64,000 nucleotides of DNA from Strongylocentrotus droebachiensis (GCA_035222895.1 JAVYIG010004985.1:83072-147071), one strand, 5' to 3'. Positions 19,835 to 32,060 are shown, counted from the first letter of the stretch. Numbers and translations are program-made. Notes: a model not told the origin generated them from the sequence alone.

Positions 19835-22800
19835 ATGTCTGGTCGAGGTATCAAAGGAGCGGAGCGTGTTCCTATACAGAGCACGGCAGGTGCCATACCT
19901 GTCAAAAATGACAAAGGTAAATACCGTAAATCTCTGTGTATAAGACACACTTTTTTCTTTTTTTTTTAAGTTTCGATTTATGCCCCTCCACCTGGCGCTA
20001 TGCCTGGCAATGTCTCCCAGCTCAGTAATCGGCGTGTAGACTCACCACTCTGAAACTAGAACAAAACTCAAATTTGTCTGTCATCTTGGTTTGAAAGTAA
20101 TCTTTCTAATAGATCTCAATATGTAGTTTATAATAATAATTCCTCAAATTGTTCTTCTATTACACACGGCATACCACAAGGTTGTATCCTAGGTACTCTA
20201 CTGTTTTTAATTTACATTAATGATCTTACACATTCTTCTAATTTTTTAAATTTTTGTTTGGTCCCCAAAAAGGGATGCGCCTTATACACAGGTGCGTCTT
20301 ATACACAGAGATTTACGGTGGTAATTTAAAGCACACATGTACAGGGAATGTTGCTAGAGACTAGGGCCCTGTTTCACAAAGCTTGTCATCAGTGACAAAT
20401 GACAGTCTTTGTTATAAGCTACTGAAATTCTTGCTTCTGATTGGTTATCAGCATATTTGTCACTGATTTTTGTCATTTGTCATTGAAAAAAAACTTTGTG
20501 AAACAGGTCCCAGGTCTTAAAGGTCTTAAAGAATGTGTAGGGGCCATTAAAGATGCATAAACGTGGGCTTTCAAGCGGAAATCAGCATCATTTTGGTGTT
20601 TACCCAAGAACATATTTATTCCAAAAAATAATATGCAGGATCTTGAAAGACTGAGGAGAATACTGTAGCAATGAAAACGGGGTCTGCTTGCTATTTATAA
20701 GGACCGCTTGTTATTAAAGATCGTTATTTATTTAGTCATGCGTTATGGGTAGCGGTCCTTATGAATGGCGGTCCTGATGAATAGCGAAGTAAATTTGCTA
20801 AGGTTTGCTTGCTATTTATAAGGGCCGCTATTCATAAAGGACCACTTTTCATTTTGTTACGCGTTAATGATAGCGGTCCTTATGAATAGAGGTCCCATGA
20901 AAACAACACCAATTTGACAGGAAGAGTAGTGTGATCGCTTTTAACTGTTTTGCCAAGATGAAAGTTTTGATGCTTGTTTTCTTCAGAATAGTCTATTTTA
21001 AAAACCACATACAATGCATATCCTGCTGGAAGAGAAATTCACCCAATTAACTCAGTGATTTGAGGTTTTCTTATAACATTGATGTGCCTTATTTTAATAG
21101 TTGATATGAAAATAAAGAATTTTTCATACGACTACACAGGAAAGTGAGAAACCTTTTTATAAAGTTGGTTTATGGTCCTTAATTTATACTTTGGTGAGTG
21201 AATGGAAATGAAGCATTGTTTGTGTCTGTACCTATGATCTACTTTAAAGTGATTTCAAGATGTTAATGAAATTGATCTTTATTTCATTATAATTAGGTGA
21301 AATTAGTATGCAGAAGGTGAAAGTCAAGAGATATGTGCCTGGTAAAAGGTGAGATTCATTGAAACATTTTTACTTTATGTATTTATTATTTAATAATTTG
21401 TAAGTGTTGGCAAAGGTGCCCACAGTCTGTATTCCAAACTAGAACAGGATCTTTTTATGCCTCCGTTACGAAGTAGCCGGAGGCATTATGTTTTCGGGTT
21501 GTCCGTCCGTCCGTACGTACGTCTGTACGTACGTACGTACGTCCCGTTCTCGTGATCGCGTTATCTGAAGAACCGATCGATGGATTCCTGCCAAACTTTG
21601 GTCATGTATGTATCTTGCAAAGCCGATGAACTGATTAGATTTTGGGGTCACGAGGTCAAAGGTCAAAGGTCACAGGGCTCATTATGTATGCAAAAACGGC
21701 TCGTGATCGCGTTATCTGAAGAACTGATTGATGGATTCCTGCCAAACTTTGGTCATGTATGTATCTTGCAGAGCCAATGAACTGATTAGATTTTGGTGTC
21801 ACGAGGTTAAAGGTCAAAGGTCACAGGGCTCATTATGTATGCAAAAACAGCTCGTGATCACGTTATCTCAAGGACCGATTGATGGATTGCTTCCAAACTT
21901 AGGTCATGTATGTTACTTGCAGAGCCAATGAACTGATTAGATTTGGGGGTCACGAGGTCAAAGGTCAAAGGCCACAGCGCACAGTATGCATGCAAAAACA
22001 GCTCGTGATCGCGTTATCTCAAGAACCGATTGATGGATTCCTGCCAAACTTAGGTCATGTATCTTACTTGCAGAGCCGATGAACTGAGTAGATTCTTGGT
22101 TCATAAGGTCAAAGGTCAAAGGTCATGGGCTCATTATGTATGCAAAAATAGCTTGTGAACGCATTCTCATTAGAACTGACAGATGGATTACTATTTAACT
22201 CAGGACATCTTGCAGAGCCAATGAACTGAGTAGATTTTAGGGTCATGAGGTCAAAGATCAAAGGGTCATATATGTATATGAGAAATTGCTTGTAATCACG
22301 ATATTCTGAGAACCTGTTAATGGATTACAATTGAACTTGAATTCGAAAAATTTCTTCTGTTTTGGTTTGTAAAATTGCTCTATGACGGAGGCATCATTTT
22401 CGACTGCGCGCAGTCGAAGTTCCATCTAGTTTTGTTTTGTTTTTGTTTTGGAAACCCAAATTTAATAATCATCCCATGCTCCTTTACAAGCTACTGAAAT
22501 CATGGCATTTGTTTGGCTGAGAGCAGATTTTTTTTTAATAGTAATTTTGTATTTCTTATTGACAACAAGTTTTATGAAACAGGGCCCAGATCTGCACTTA
22601 AATTAGGATACAAATTTAAAATTTAGATATTTTGAATTCCATTATAATTGCCCCTGTGTTCCAGCATCAATTATTGATTTTTTCGATGTGCCTTCTTTTT
22701 TAGGTGATGGTGACTCCCCCCCTCCCGAAAAAGGGCAGTTCAGCCATTTCATAAACTGTTGTATGTTCCAATTAAAATTCATGTCCATATTTTGATGCCC

Positions 22801-25800
22801 CCTGTCTTACTCGTAACACAATTTGAATACATTTTTGTTATCCTCCCCTTTCAGACCTGACTTTGCACCCCAGTTCAGCAGTGATGAGGATGAGGAGGCT
22901 GAAGGGCCGTTTGTCGGCCGACGCAAGCAGCACTACCCTACATCCAGGCTGGACGCAGAAGACGCCAGGATCAGGAGACTTCGCGTCAGGCATGAGGATG
23001 ATAGCGATGATGACGAAGCAGAGAGGTTCGTACCATGAACCTGTATATACGTGCTAGTCAAACCCGTTTGTTAATGCCCCACTGCACTACTTATAGCTCC
23101 TTGTGCCCTCTATATAGCAAATAATGCCTAATCGGTGCCTGTTGGTCCCCCATGATCCTCTTTTGATGATTTGCTGATTTGATGAGATAACCACCTGTCA
23201 GTGACCTTGCAGGGAGGTCTAATCCCTCCTGGCCAGCTAGTGCAGAGGGGCTTAAAAGACCTTATGTTAAAAAAAACTGCATATTAATGGAAAGCTGAAT
23301 GAACGTAGAATTAAATTTGAAAGAAATAACAAAGGTTTACCCTTTCAATATTGCACAGAAGTAAATTAAAACCTCATTTCTGATAAGCCGATCTATGAGC
23401 TATTCTTAATTGATGCAAAATCATTGTGAATATGCGTACCACAGAGATGCCAGTCTTCGGCAGGCGATTTCAGGCCCTGACAACTTTCCATTTCAGGCTT
23501 TTTCAGGCTTTATATTGTACAGCACATATGGGGCTTTAACGTGTTCTGGCTTCTTTTCAGGCCTAATCAAGTCCATAGCTAGTTTTTACATGTAGATCAA
23601 CAACTTCTGATTTTCAAAAGCTTTAGATTTCGAGAATTGTAACTTCTTTGTGATTTTGCCTCGGTAGGATCGCACGTCACAGGCACATCCATGGTCCCGA
23701 GATCCTTGACGAAGGCGACGATAAAGAGGAAGACGATGAGGAGGAGGACTACCTCAGTCATCGCAGCCGAGACCTCGGGAGCAGGGTACGCGATCGACAG
23801 CGGGAAGAGAGCTCGAACGAAGAAGAAGTCGCTGAGGAGAAGGAGGATGAGGGGTATTCAAGGAGTTTTCGCGAAGTCGACCGTCGGGATCAGGCACCGA
23901 GCAAGACCTATCGGATGGAGGTTGAGGAGAGTTCGTCAGACGAGGAGGAGCTCGATGAGGAGGAGATAGAGCGTAGGAGAGCAGCGATGAGGGCTAGAGC
24001 TAGGCAACGAGTGCAAGAGGATATAGAGGTACAAGTGAATTTATTAATTCAGTGTCTATTTCAGAGATGCCAACTGTCCCGTTTTTGCCGTATTTGTTAC
24101 GTTTTTTTGCTATCAATACGGCAGTGCGTTTTTTGTATGTTTTGTTAAGTTTCTTGTTTTTTTTTTTTTTTTAATATTATTTTTATCAGCGATGTGGGCT
24201 AGAGCTAGGCAGAGAGTGCAAGAGGATATAGAGGTACAAGTGATTTTTTTTATTCAGTGTCTATTTGTGTACATGGGATTATAGTTATTTGAGTAGAGAG
24301 GGACCATAAATAGTAGAATAGAGATAGTTGCATGAACAGATGATGTGCTCATTGAGAAGTCAAATTCATGGAGCACATAAATAATTTCCTTGTTTAGCTA
24401 GTCGAAAAGTGCAAGAAAATGTAGAGGTGCATGTGATTTTGATGATTTAATGTGCATTTACACATTGGACCATAGCTAGTAGAATAAAGATAGTTACATT
24501 AACGGATCCCTTCAGAGGCAATATTCATAGAGCACGAAAATAGATTCCCACATATAGCCAGGTGAAGAGTGCAAGAAAATGTAGAGGTACAAGTCAATTT
24601 ATTGATTCAATGTCCATTTGTGTACAGTGGACCATAGCTAGTAGGGTAAAGAGAGTTACGTCACAGGAAGCTTTGTTCATTCAGAGGCCGAATCTATTTA
24701 CTGAAATAACTTGTTTATTTTTTATTTCAACCACAAAGGAAGAGGAATCCTATCAGGTTTAACACAACCTTTTCAATTAAATCAATAGCATTGTAGATAT
24801 GCAATATGCAATCCAGAAAATTTAAAATCCATAATCTTTTGCATGTTATTCTTATAAATGAAAAGCATTTGTAAACATTCTTTGCATGCAGTGGAGAGAG
24901 GACTTATTAATTGCTTGATTTATTTCAAAGAGAGCTAGTATTCATAATCAATTAGTTATTTATTTCATTTTCATATAAATACAATCAAAGCAAATAAACG
25001 TTTATACAATACGACAAAACAATGAAAAAACAGAGTAATTAATATCATCGGCAATGTATAACAAATGTTTCACTCTTTACAATTTCTTTAAATTAAAAAA
25101 AGGAGAACTTTTTTAAAAGCCTATGATGGCTTTGTGAGACAAAGTTCCCACTATTATCTAAGAAGAAAGCAACCAGATTATTAACCCACAACCTTTGACC
25201 TTTGACCTATGTTAGGTCCTGGGAATCGAGGACGACAACAAGAAGGAAAAGGTCAATTCGGATGAAGAGGAATCGTCAGAATACGAGGAGTATACCGACT
25301 CGGAAGAAGAAGATGGGCCGAGATTAAAACCAGTCTTTGTCGCCAAGTAAGTACTCTCGGTAGACTTACAGTTCGGAGGGATTTATGAATTATTTAATTT
25401 ATCTCATAGAGAGGTAAAATTTCCTTCAAAGAAAACTACAAAAGTTCTTGCTGTAACCTTTGTCCTTTCAGTGTATATTGGTTGGATCGTGGGAAAATAT
25501 ACGTCACAAGAAATTTTGTTTTTGAAAAGAATCCTGAATGAAATGAAAAGGTTATCCAGGTTTTGATTTTTTTTTAATTCAGGAAAATCATTGTATTAAC
25601 TCATATCCTGCCATGAAACTGCTAGCGCGCTATTGTTATAGTGCTCTGTGCACGCGAGCGCGCTACCGTTTGTCTGCTTTGTGCACGCTAGCAAGCATAT
25701 GTAATGACAGTTATTGTTCATGCCCATTGCACCGTGCTGAGTGCTTTTACAGCGCTATTGAAAGTACCATCGCGTGCATCAGATTATCGGCTTTGGATTA

Positions 25801-28800
25801 CGCGTCTTTGTATACAACAGTCAGATTGGATTTTCTCGAGTAGTTTGTTTTTTGTAAAGATTTAAATGACACGCACTTGAACCAACCTTAAAATTAACTT
25901 GGCACACAGGAGATTAGCACTGTGGTACTGGGTGCATTGTATGGGTGGCAGCTTAAGAGTTAAAGAAAAGGAACCCATTCTTTTTCATTTGTTACCAAAT
26001 AATGTCATTGATTGTTTGATGTTTACAGGAAAGACTGCGTCACCATTCAAGAAAAGAAGATAGGTGCCATGAAAGAACAAACTTGTGTTTGAATGTTTTT
26101 AGGAAAATCATTAAATTTAAGGAAAGAAACCAATTCTTTTTCATTCATTACCACATAATGTCATTGACTGTTTGATGTTTTTAGGAAAGATCGCGTCACC
26201 ATTCAAGAAAAGGAGATAGCTGCCATGAAAGAACAGGAGCTAGAAGAAGAAGCTAAGATCAAGGCAGAGGCCAGGAAAAGAGAAACAATAAGAGTAAGTC
26301 TTCCAATCAATGCATGACACATCTTACAAGCTCTGCTTTTCAGTGGATCCCTCCATTTCCACAGGTTCTTCCTTCTCCTCCTTCTCCTCCTCCTCTCCTT
26401 TCTCTTTTTCTCTTCCTGTTCTGCATCTTCTTCTCCTTTTGTTAAACATTATCCTTGATATTTATGTATACTTTCTATTTCATAACTTTAAACTATGTAA
26501 AATGTATTATATTATTAAATATTGAACTGTATATCTGATTTCTTGTCAAAACTACTGTTCTGTTGGAAATGAAAATGAAAACTGAAACTGAAACATGTGG
26601 GAGAAGCGCTTGCTTTTAGAAGATGGGATTAAAGAGGACCCATTCATCCACAAAAAAATTATCGTCTTCTTCTTCCCCCTCCTCCCCCTCTTTGTCTTCC
26701 TCTTCTGAATTTTCTTCTTTTTCTCCTTCTCCTTCTTCTTCTCCTCCTCTTTTCTCTTCTTCTCCTCCTCTTTTCTCTTCTTCTCCTCCTCTTTTCTCTT
26801 CTTCCTCTTTTCTCTTCCTGTTCTGCTTCTCCTTCTTTTGTTTCCTCCTTCTTCTTTTTTCTTCTTCTCCTTCTTCTTCTTTTTCTTCTCCTTCTCCTTC
26901 TGCTTCTTCTTTCCTTTTTAACTGCTCAAATTATTTTTTTATGAAGATTGTATCTTTTTTTAGATGGTAGAAATGAATTCAAGGCAGACTCAACGAGGGA
27001 AGAAAGATTTCTGATATAATGATCCTAATATCCTCTCTCTCCTCCTCCTCCCCTCTTCTTACTCTTCTTATTCCTCTTCTTCATCTTCTTCCCCCTGCTC
27101 CTCCTCCTCCTTATCTTGCTCCTCTTCCAAATCCTCCTCCATTCCTACTTCTTTGGTTTGTAATTACTAAAATAATTCACACATTTTCATTAAAAAGAAA
27201 AAATTGTTTAATGATGTGAGACAGATTCAGCAAGTGGAGGAACAAGTTGGATCAAATGAGACTAATCTCCTTCCCCTCCTCCTCCTCCTCCTCCTCCTCT
27301 TCCTTTCACTCTTTCTAATCCTGTTCTTCATCTTCTTCTTCTCCTTCGTTTGTTTCCTCCTTTTTCCTCTTCTCCTCCTTCTTATCCTCCTTCTTCTTAT
27401 TTTCAAATATTTGTTCAAATAATTTATCATGAAAAATGTATTTTTGTTTAGATGGTAGAGATGGATGTAAGGCTGACAGATTCAGCAAGGAATATGTTGG
27501 ATCTAAGTAGCCTAATCTCCTCCACCCCTCCTTCTCCTCCTCCTCTTCCTCTTCTTCATCTTCTTCTTCTTCTCCTTCTTATTCTCCTTCTTCTTATTTT
27601 CAAATATTTATTCAAATAATTTTTCATGAAAATTGTATCTTTGTTTAGATGGTAGAGAATGATGCGAACAAGGTTCAGGAACCGGAAGAAGACGTCGGAA
27701 CAAATGAGCCAAACCTCTTCTTCCTCTTACTCTTTTCTTTCTCTTCCTCTTCTTCATCTTCTTCTACTTCTTTTGTTTCCTTCTTCTTCTTCTTCTCCCT
27801 ATTCTTCTCCTCCTTCTTCTCCTTCTTATTCAAATAATTTTTCATGAAAATGTTTTTTTTTTTTAGATGGTAGAGAATGATGCGAACAAGGTTCAGGAAC
27901 CAGAAGAAGACGTTGGAACAAACGAGCCAAACCTCCTCACCGTAAACACAGACGACGAGAACGATGAAGTAGAATACGAGGCGTGGAAAGTTCGGGAACT
28001 GCGCAGGATCAAGCGTGACAGGGACGAACGTGAACAGTGAGTAATGTTTTGTAGCTTGAAAACAGTTAGGACAAGATCAAGATTTATGTGTTATACATGC
28101 ATTACATAATATGTACATGTAAATGTACTCTGTCATAATTAATAAGATTTCAAGACGGTCACCTCGTACAACGTGTCTGTAAAGACCACCTGTCTATAAA
28201 GACACCTGTTTGCTACGGCTGGGCTATTAATTTGTTATTTTGTATCAAACGCAGTACAGTTAATTCACATACTCGCTGCGCTATATAAATGGACCTATTA
28301 TTATTAACTAATCACTTCCGATTCATCTCTCTTTTGTGATCCAGGATCGAGAAGGAGCGGCAGGAAACGGAGAGGCTGAGGAACATGACGGAGGAGGAGA
28401 GAAGAGAAGAACTGAGACAGAACCCCAAACAGATAACCAACAAACAGAACAAGGGACGATACAAGTTCTTGCAGAAGTACTACCATCGCGGTGCTTTCTA
28501 TTTGGTAAGTTCTAAGGCTCTCATGTATATATATATTTTTTTTTTTTTTTTTATTGGTATTGGTATTTCTTTTTAAAATTCCACATGGCAGTCCAAGGGC
28601 TGAATTACATTGATTTTACAAAAGGAAATGACAATAAACAAATTGTTGTGCAAATCTATACATATATCATAGTCTTACAATAATCTGAAGGAGAGAAACA
28701 GAGAGAGAGTGAGAGAGAAATGAGGGAAAAAGAAACAACGATATAAAGGTAGAAAGTGACATTCTAGAGGAAGAAGAGATTATGAATCGCATAAAAAAAT

Positions 28801-30923
28801 GAGTGGAATGATTGACTAAATAATCATCTGTTGTATCATTTGATCAAACTAATAGACATAGTTGTAGTATGTAGAATTACTCTGTTTTTTCCTCCAAATT
28901 ACGGTATTACGTTTTGTCTTCATAAATTCCTTCTTTTTTTTCTTTTTTTTCTTTTTTTTACATACCGCACATCAAACAACTGCCCTAAAATGTTGATTGG
29001 ATCAAAAATTCAATAGAAACCTAAGTTTAAAACATACTTGAAGAGAAAAATATTCTCAAAAAGAATGAAATACCGGTACCGATAATACCAAAATAATATT
29101 TTAAAAAATATGCTTGTATGGAGAAAAAAACAGCATAAGGAATGGACATTTCTGCATTGGAAGTGTGTCGCGCGTGGTTGTAAGTTTCGTTTTAATGAAT
29201 TCCTTTTTTTGGCCATCATGATTCCTTTTTTTAGTCGCACAAGGTTGGCAGCTCTGCTTGTATCCAATCTTGTTTAGACTCATGAAATAACGTTTGTCTC
29301 TTTTATTGAATTTAGTATAGGTTGATGAATACTTTAGTTAATTTTATACCATGATCATACCATGTTCATACCATGTTCATACCATGTTCATACCATGTTC
29401 AATATGCATATTTTTGTTGAGTTATTACGCTTTGTTATACGTTTCGCGAGATGACAAGAAGATTATAGGGCACTAGCATCATGTTTAGTGTAAACATATT
29501 TCATTTTCCTTCCTATGATGAATAAATTGAAGGGTGGTAGCATCCATCTCGCATTCATTGTGAACACATTTCATCTATCAAACCACGATTTGTTCTACGT
29601 TTCAATGCAGGATGATGAGAAGGAGGTACTGAAGAGGGACGTTTCTGGAGCCACGCTTGAAGATCACTTTGATAAGACAGTCTTGCCTAAAGTCATGCAG
29701 GTAACAGAGCTTTATTTGCAATTTCTCTTGAAGTATTAAATCAATGACAATCTTTCAAGAGTTATAATAATTTGATTTGATTTGATTTGATTTATTTATT
29801 TCTGTTTGATTTTCTTTTTCTTTTGCATTTTTACAAATATATAACAAACAAATATTGCAAATTTACACATGACAAAAGAATATATGTAGAATAAAGTAAG
29901 GCTGCCTGTAATTAATCGAAAACATCAAACAGGTTGACAAAGTAAGCAAAGCTTGATAGTATGACTACCCTCAATTCCCACACTCAACCCAGGAACAAGC
30001 ATACATTACCTAACCTGGGGGGTGTTTCACAAAGATCCTAAGTTGAACCTATCTCTAAGTTGGACTTAAATATTATGGAGAGCCATTTGTAGCCTTAAAA
30101 TTAAATATTGCCAAAAGCAAAAATTGAAGTACTTTAGACTTTTCATAAATTCCACGTCAAGAACATGAAATGTCCTTGAAAATAGAAAATATGAATGATA
30201 TGAATCAACATTTTATGCCTTTTGAAATAACTTTTACAAAATATTTTCATAGATGCTAACGGCTTTCCATAATTTTTAAGTCCAACTTAGAGATAAGTTC
30301 AACTTAGGATCTTTGTGAAACATCCCCCTGCACCCTAATTGCAACCGTAGCCCTCATATCTTTGATGAAGTAAAGCCAGATCAATTGTTGAAAGTACCCC
30401 CATATTTTTATCTTCCCCCAGAACTTAAAAATATGAACAGGGGCTTACCAGTACAGATCATAGAGAATCTAGTACAGACCTTCTAGTTCAATGTTAGTTT
30501 GTGGCTCTCCTGTATATGTAAGAGGTGCAAGTTCTAGGTATGACATTAATATGGGCCGCTTTAAAAAAATACAGGCCTACGTGGCTCTTTGTATCCTTGT
30601 TTCATCCAAACACCAACACCATTTGTATGGATGGAAAATAACTTGTCAAATCATTGCGAGTGTGCTCGTCCTAGTAGTAGTAATAATACATATCATGATA
30701 TGTATATTGCTCTCTCTCTCTCTCTCTTTAGGTCAAGAACTTTGGACGTTCCGGTCGGACCAAGTACACCCATCTTGTTGACCAGGACACCACCACCATG
30801 GAATCACCTTGGGCCAACGAGACGGCTCTCTCCAGGAAGTTCCAGTCCTCCGGTGCCGGGGGCTTGAAGCAGAGCTTTGAGAAACCCTCAGGAAGAAAGT
30901 CACGGAAGGGCGACGCCCAATGA
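19835..30923 (+). CDS. MFAP1: MFAP1 spliceosome-associated protein, ten coding exons
   Basis: MFAP1, named as a microfibril protein, is a nuclear spliceosomal B-complex factor that partners PRPF38A. Coding exons are 19835-19916, 21297-21348, 22855-23025, 23668-24028, 25216-25346, 26185-26293, 27867-28036, 28345-28504, 29611-29700 and 30732-30923. Every junction has GT-AG ends and phases agree; the total is 1518 nt, 505 residues plus stop, against about 440 in human. Conserved blocks include PIQSTAGA near the N-terminus, [17 protein letters not shown], acidic DEE-rich stretches, [88 protein letters not shown] and [20 protein letters not shown]. Extra length lies mostly in the acidic segment of exon 4. 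The ATG at 19835 opens an [16 protein letters not shown]-terminus in the expected place. Pieces of exons 4, 6, 7 and 10 are duplicated nearby (listed separately). It is divergent to VPS26. Confidence 0.95.
19923..20319. mobile_element. TIR element enclosing a LINE relic
   Basis: ACCGTAAATCTCTGTGTATA with AGACACAC at 19923 is mirrored by GTCTTATACACAGAGATTTA ending CGGT at 20319. No transposase is present. It begins within 10 bp of the MFAP1 exon 1 donor. Confidence 0.7.
20064..20260 (+). pseudogene. LINE reverse transcriptase relic
   Basis: Translation gives [13 protein letters not shown] and then [20 protein letters not shown], which matches the block 4 region of CR1/Jockey-like reverse transcriptases (usual form GVPQGSILGPLLFLLYINDL). 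Only about 60 codons remain. It lies within a pair of inverted repeats in the first MFAP1 intron. Confidence 0.8.
20364..20511. repeat. Fold-back MITE with TTTCACAAAG ends, copy 2
   Basis: GGGCCCTGTTTCACAAAGCT and AACTTTGTGAAACAGGTCCC are inverted ends. About 80% or more of positions appear to agree with 271-420 by eye. Located in the first MFAP1 intron. Confidence 0.82.
20680..20895 (+). repeat. Two-unit tandem duplication in an MFAP1 intron
   Basis: GTTTGCTTGCTATTTATAAG-type and TAGCGGTCCTTATGAAT sequences occur twice about 120 bp apart. Confidence 0.6.
21459..22392 (+). repeat. TIR-bounded element with internal ~150-bp tandem repeats
   Basis: Inverted ATGCCTCCGT / ACGGAGGCAT bound the region. 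Inside, units with GCTCGTGATCGCGTTATCT, GATTGATGGATTCCTGCCAA and GGTCAAAGGTCAAAGGTCAC repeat about five times. A CGTACGTACGT tract lies near the left end. GCGCAGTCGAAGTTCCATCT just beyond the right end recurs reversed near 4812, so this is a dispersed family. Located in an MFAP1 intron. Confidence 0.75.
24188..24650 (+). repeat. Three partial copies of the MFAP1 exon 4 end and its donor
   Basis: 24188-24270 repeats exon 4 sequence GGGCTAGAGCTAGGCA, GTGCAAGAGGATATAGAG and the following gtacaagtg donor region almost exactly. More decayed copies start near 24398 and 24560 (GTGCAAGAAAATGTAGAGGT). Each keeps part of the intron that follows, so the duplicated unit spans the exon-intron border. Confidence 0.85.
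26030..26092 (+). pseudogene. Partial duplicate of MFAP1 exon 6
   Basis: An acceptor-like TTTACAG is followed by GAAAGACTGCGTCACCATTC, AAGAAAAGAAGATAGGTGCC and ATGAAAGAACAA. This matches the first ~55 bases of exon 6 at 26185 but has no donor and diverges after that. Confidence 0.85.
26620..27866 (+). repeat. Expanded array of MFAP1 exon 7 starts and CT-rich tracts
   Basis: Copies of the first ~30-70 bases of exon 7 begin at 26964, about 27205, 27452 and 27649, the last nearly identical to the true exon at 27867. Those at 26964, 27452 and 27649 keep a TTTAG or TTTTAG acceptor before ATGGTAGA. Each passes, near the exon's own ACCTCCTC, into 100-250 bases of (CTC/TTC)n, and then into CAAATAATTTTTCATGAAAA-type intron sequence and the next copy. 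Confidence 0.88.
29350..29400 (+). repeat. 11-bp tandem repeat ATACCATGTTC
   Basis: About five copies of ATACCATGTTC in an MFAP1 intron. Confidence 0.85.
30017..30328. repeat. Fold-back MITE with ~65-bp arms
   Basis: Arms begin GGGTGTTTCACAAAGATCCT and continue AAGTTGAACCTATCTCTAAG at both ends in inverted orientation, with few mismatches. It shares the outer TTTCACAAAG motif with the smaller MITEs. Located in the last MFAP1 intron. Confidence 0.85.
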
Positions 30924-31640
30924 GGCGATGCATAACTAGTTAAAAGACATAGTTGTGACAGACAATGCTAAGATATGACAATTCATGTTGAAAGCTTTTC
31001 AAGGAAGTTTAAGGTATATATTACTGGCGCCAGGAAGCTGAGCTTTGAGAAACCCAGATACAAGAAGTCATGGAAGGTGCTACGCAACAAGACCATGCAT
31101 AGCTAGTTGAGAGACAAAGTTGTGACAGACAATACTTGCAAATGTCAATTCAGAAAAAAATCAGAGAGCTTTTCAAGGAAGTTTCAGGCATCCTTCACTG
31201 GCGCCAGGAAGCTGAGCTTTGAGAAACCCAGAGCAAGAAAGTCACGAAAGGGCGCAACGCAATGAGACGATGCATAGCTCGTTGAGAGGCAATAGTCAAT
31301 GCTTATATCTATAGGTCAATCCATGTACTGTAAAATCAGAAAGCTTTTCAAGGAAGTGTCAGGTATCCATCACTGGCGGCAGGAAACAGACATGTACAGC
31401 CAGGAAGTCATGAAAGGGCGCTACGCAACGAGAGGATGCATAGCTAGTTGAGAGTGATAGTTGTGACAAGCAAGCGCATGAATTCATAAGCCGGTTCATG
31501 GAGTTCCTGTCCTGTAAAAAACAAGAAAATTTGGAAAAGCTTCAGAACCAAGTTCTTGGCATCTGTTACAGGCAGCATGACTCGGAGCACTGAGAAACCT
31601 ACAGTGATAAAGTCAAGAAAGGCGCAGTGCAGTGAAATGG
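30924..31640 (+). repeat. Tandem partial copies of the MFAP1 terminal exon in its 3' region
   Basis: The sequence around the stop codon (AGCTTTGAGAAACCC, AAGTCACGGAAGGGC, GATGCATAACTAGTT) recurs at about 31035, 31208, 31395 and 31585, period roughly 175-190 bp. Intervening blocks also match (GTTGTGACAGACAAT, AGCTTTTCAAGGAAGT). The copies lack an open continuation and lie after the stop. Confidence 0.88.
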
Positions 31641-31802
31641 TGCACAACGAGTACTGTGTAAGTGACTGAGAGGATCGGCAAAGGACATGCTGGCTTTGGC
31701 CTATTCGCCCCTGGAACTATCTTAAAGGTCTCTGCAGACTTTTTTGTTTGTTGGTTCTGTAGGAATGGACTCCACATTGTGAACACACCCAAGACATATC
31801 AA

Positions 31803-31953
31803 GGCCTTGTTTCATAAAACTTGTTATCAATATTAAACAAATGCTTAATGTCTGTGGCAAATCTACTATCAGCCGATCCAATGCCACGATTTAAATAGCT
31901 TATAACAGTTATTGTAACTTGTTTTTTTATAACAAGTTTTATGAAACAGGGCC
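31803..31953. repeat. Related fold-back MITE with TTTCATAAAACTTG ends
   Basis: GGCCTTGTTTCATAAAACTT and AAGTTTTATGAAACAGGGCC are inverted. A right half only is also present at about 22495-22590. Located after MFAP1, probably within or near its 3' end. Confidence 0.75.
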
Positions 31954-32060
31954 CAGATGCAGCTTCTGTCATCAAACCACTTAATTTCCATTCACCTGCA
32001 TAACCCTAGTCTGCATATACAATTTTTTTTTTAAACACGTCCTATGATTACAACACTTTC

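Noticed and set aside
26623-26970. Ser-rich and Phe-rich ORFs from the CT tract
   Set aside because: They are translations of a simple repeat inside an MFAP1 intron.
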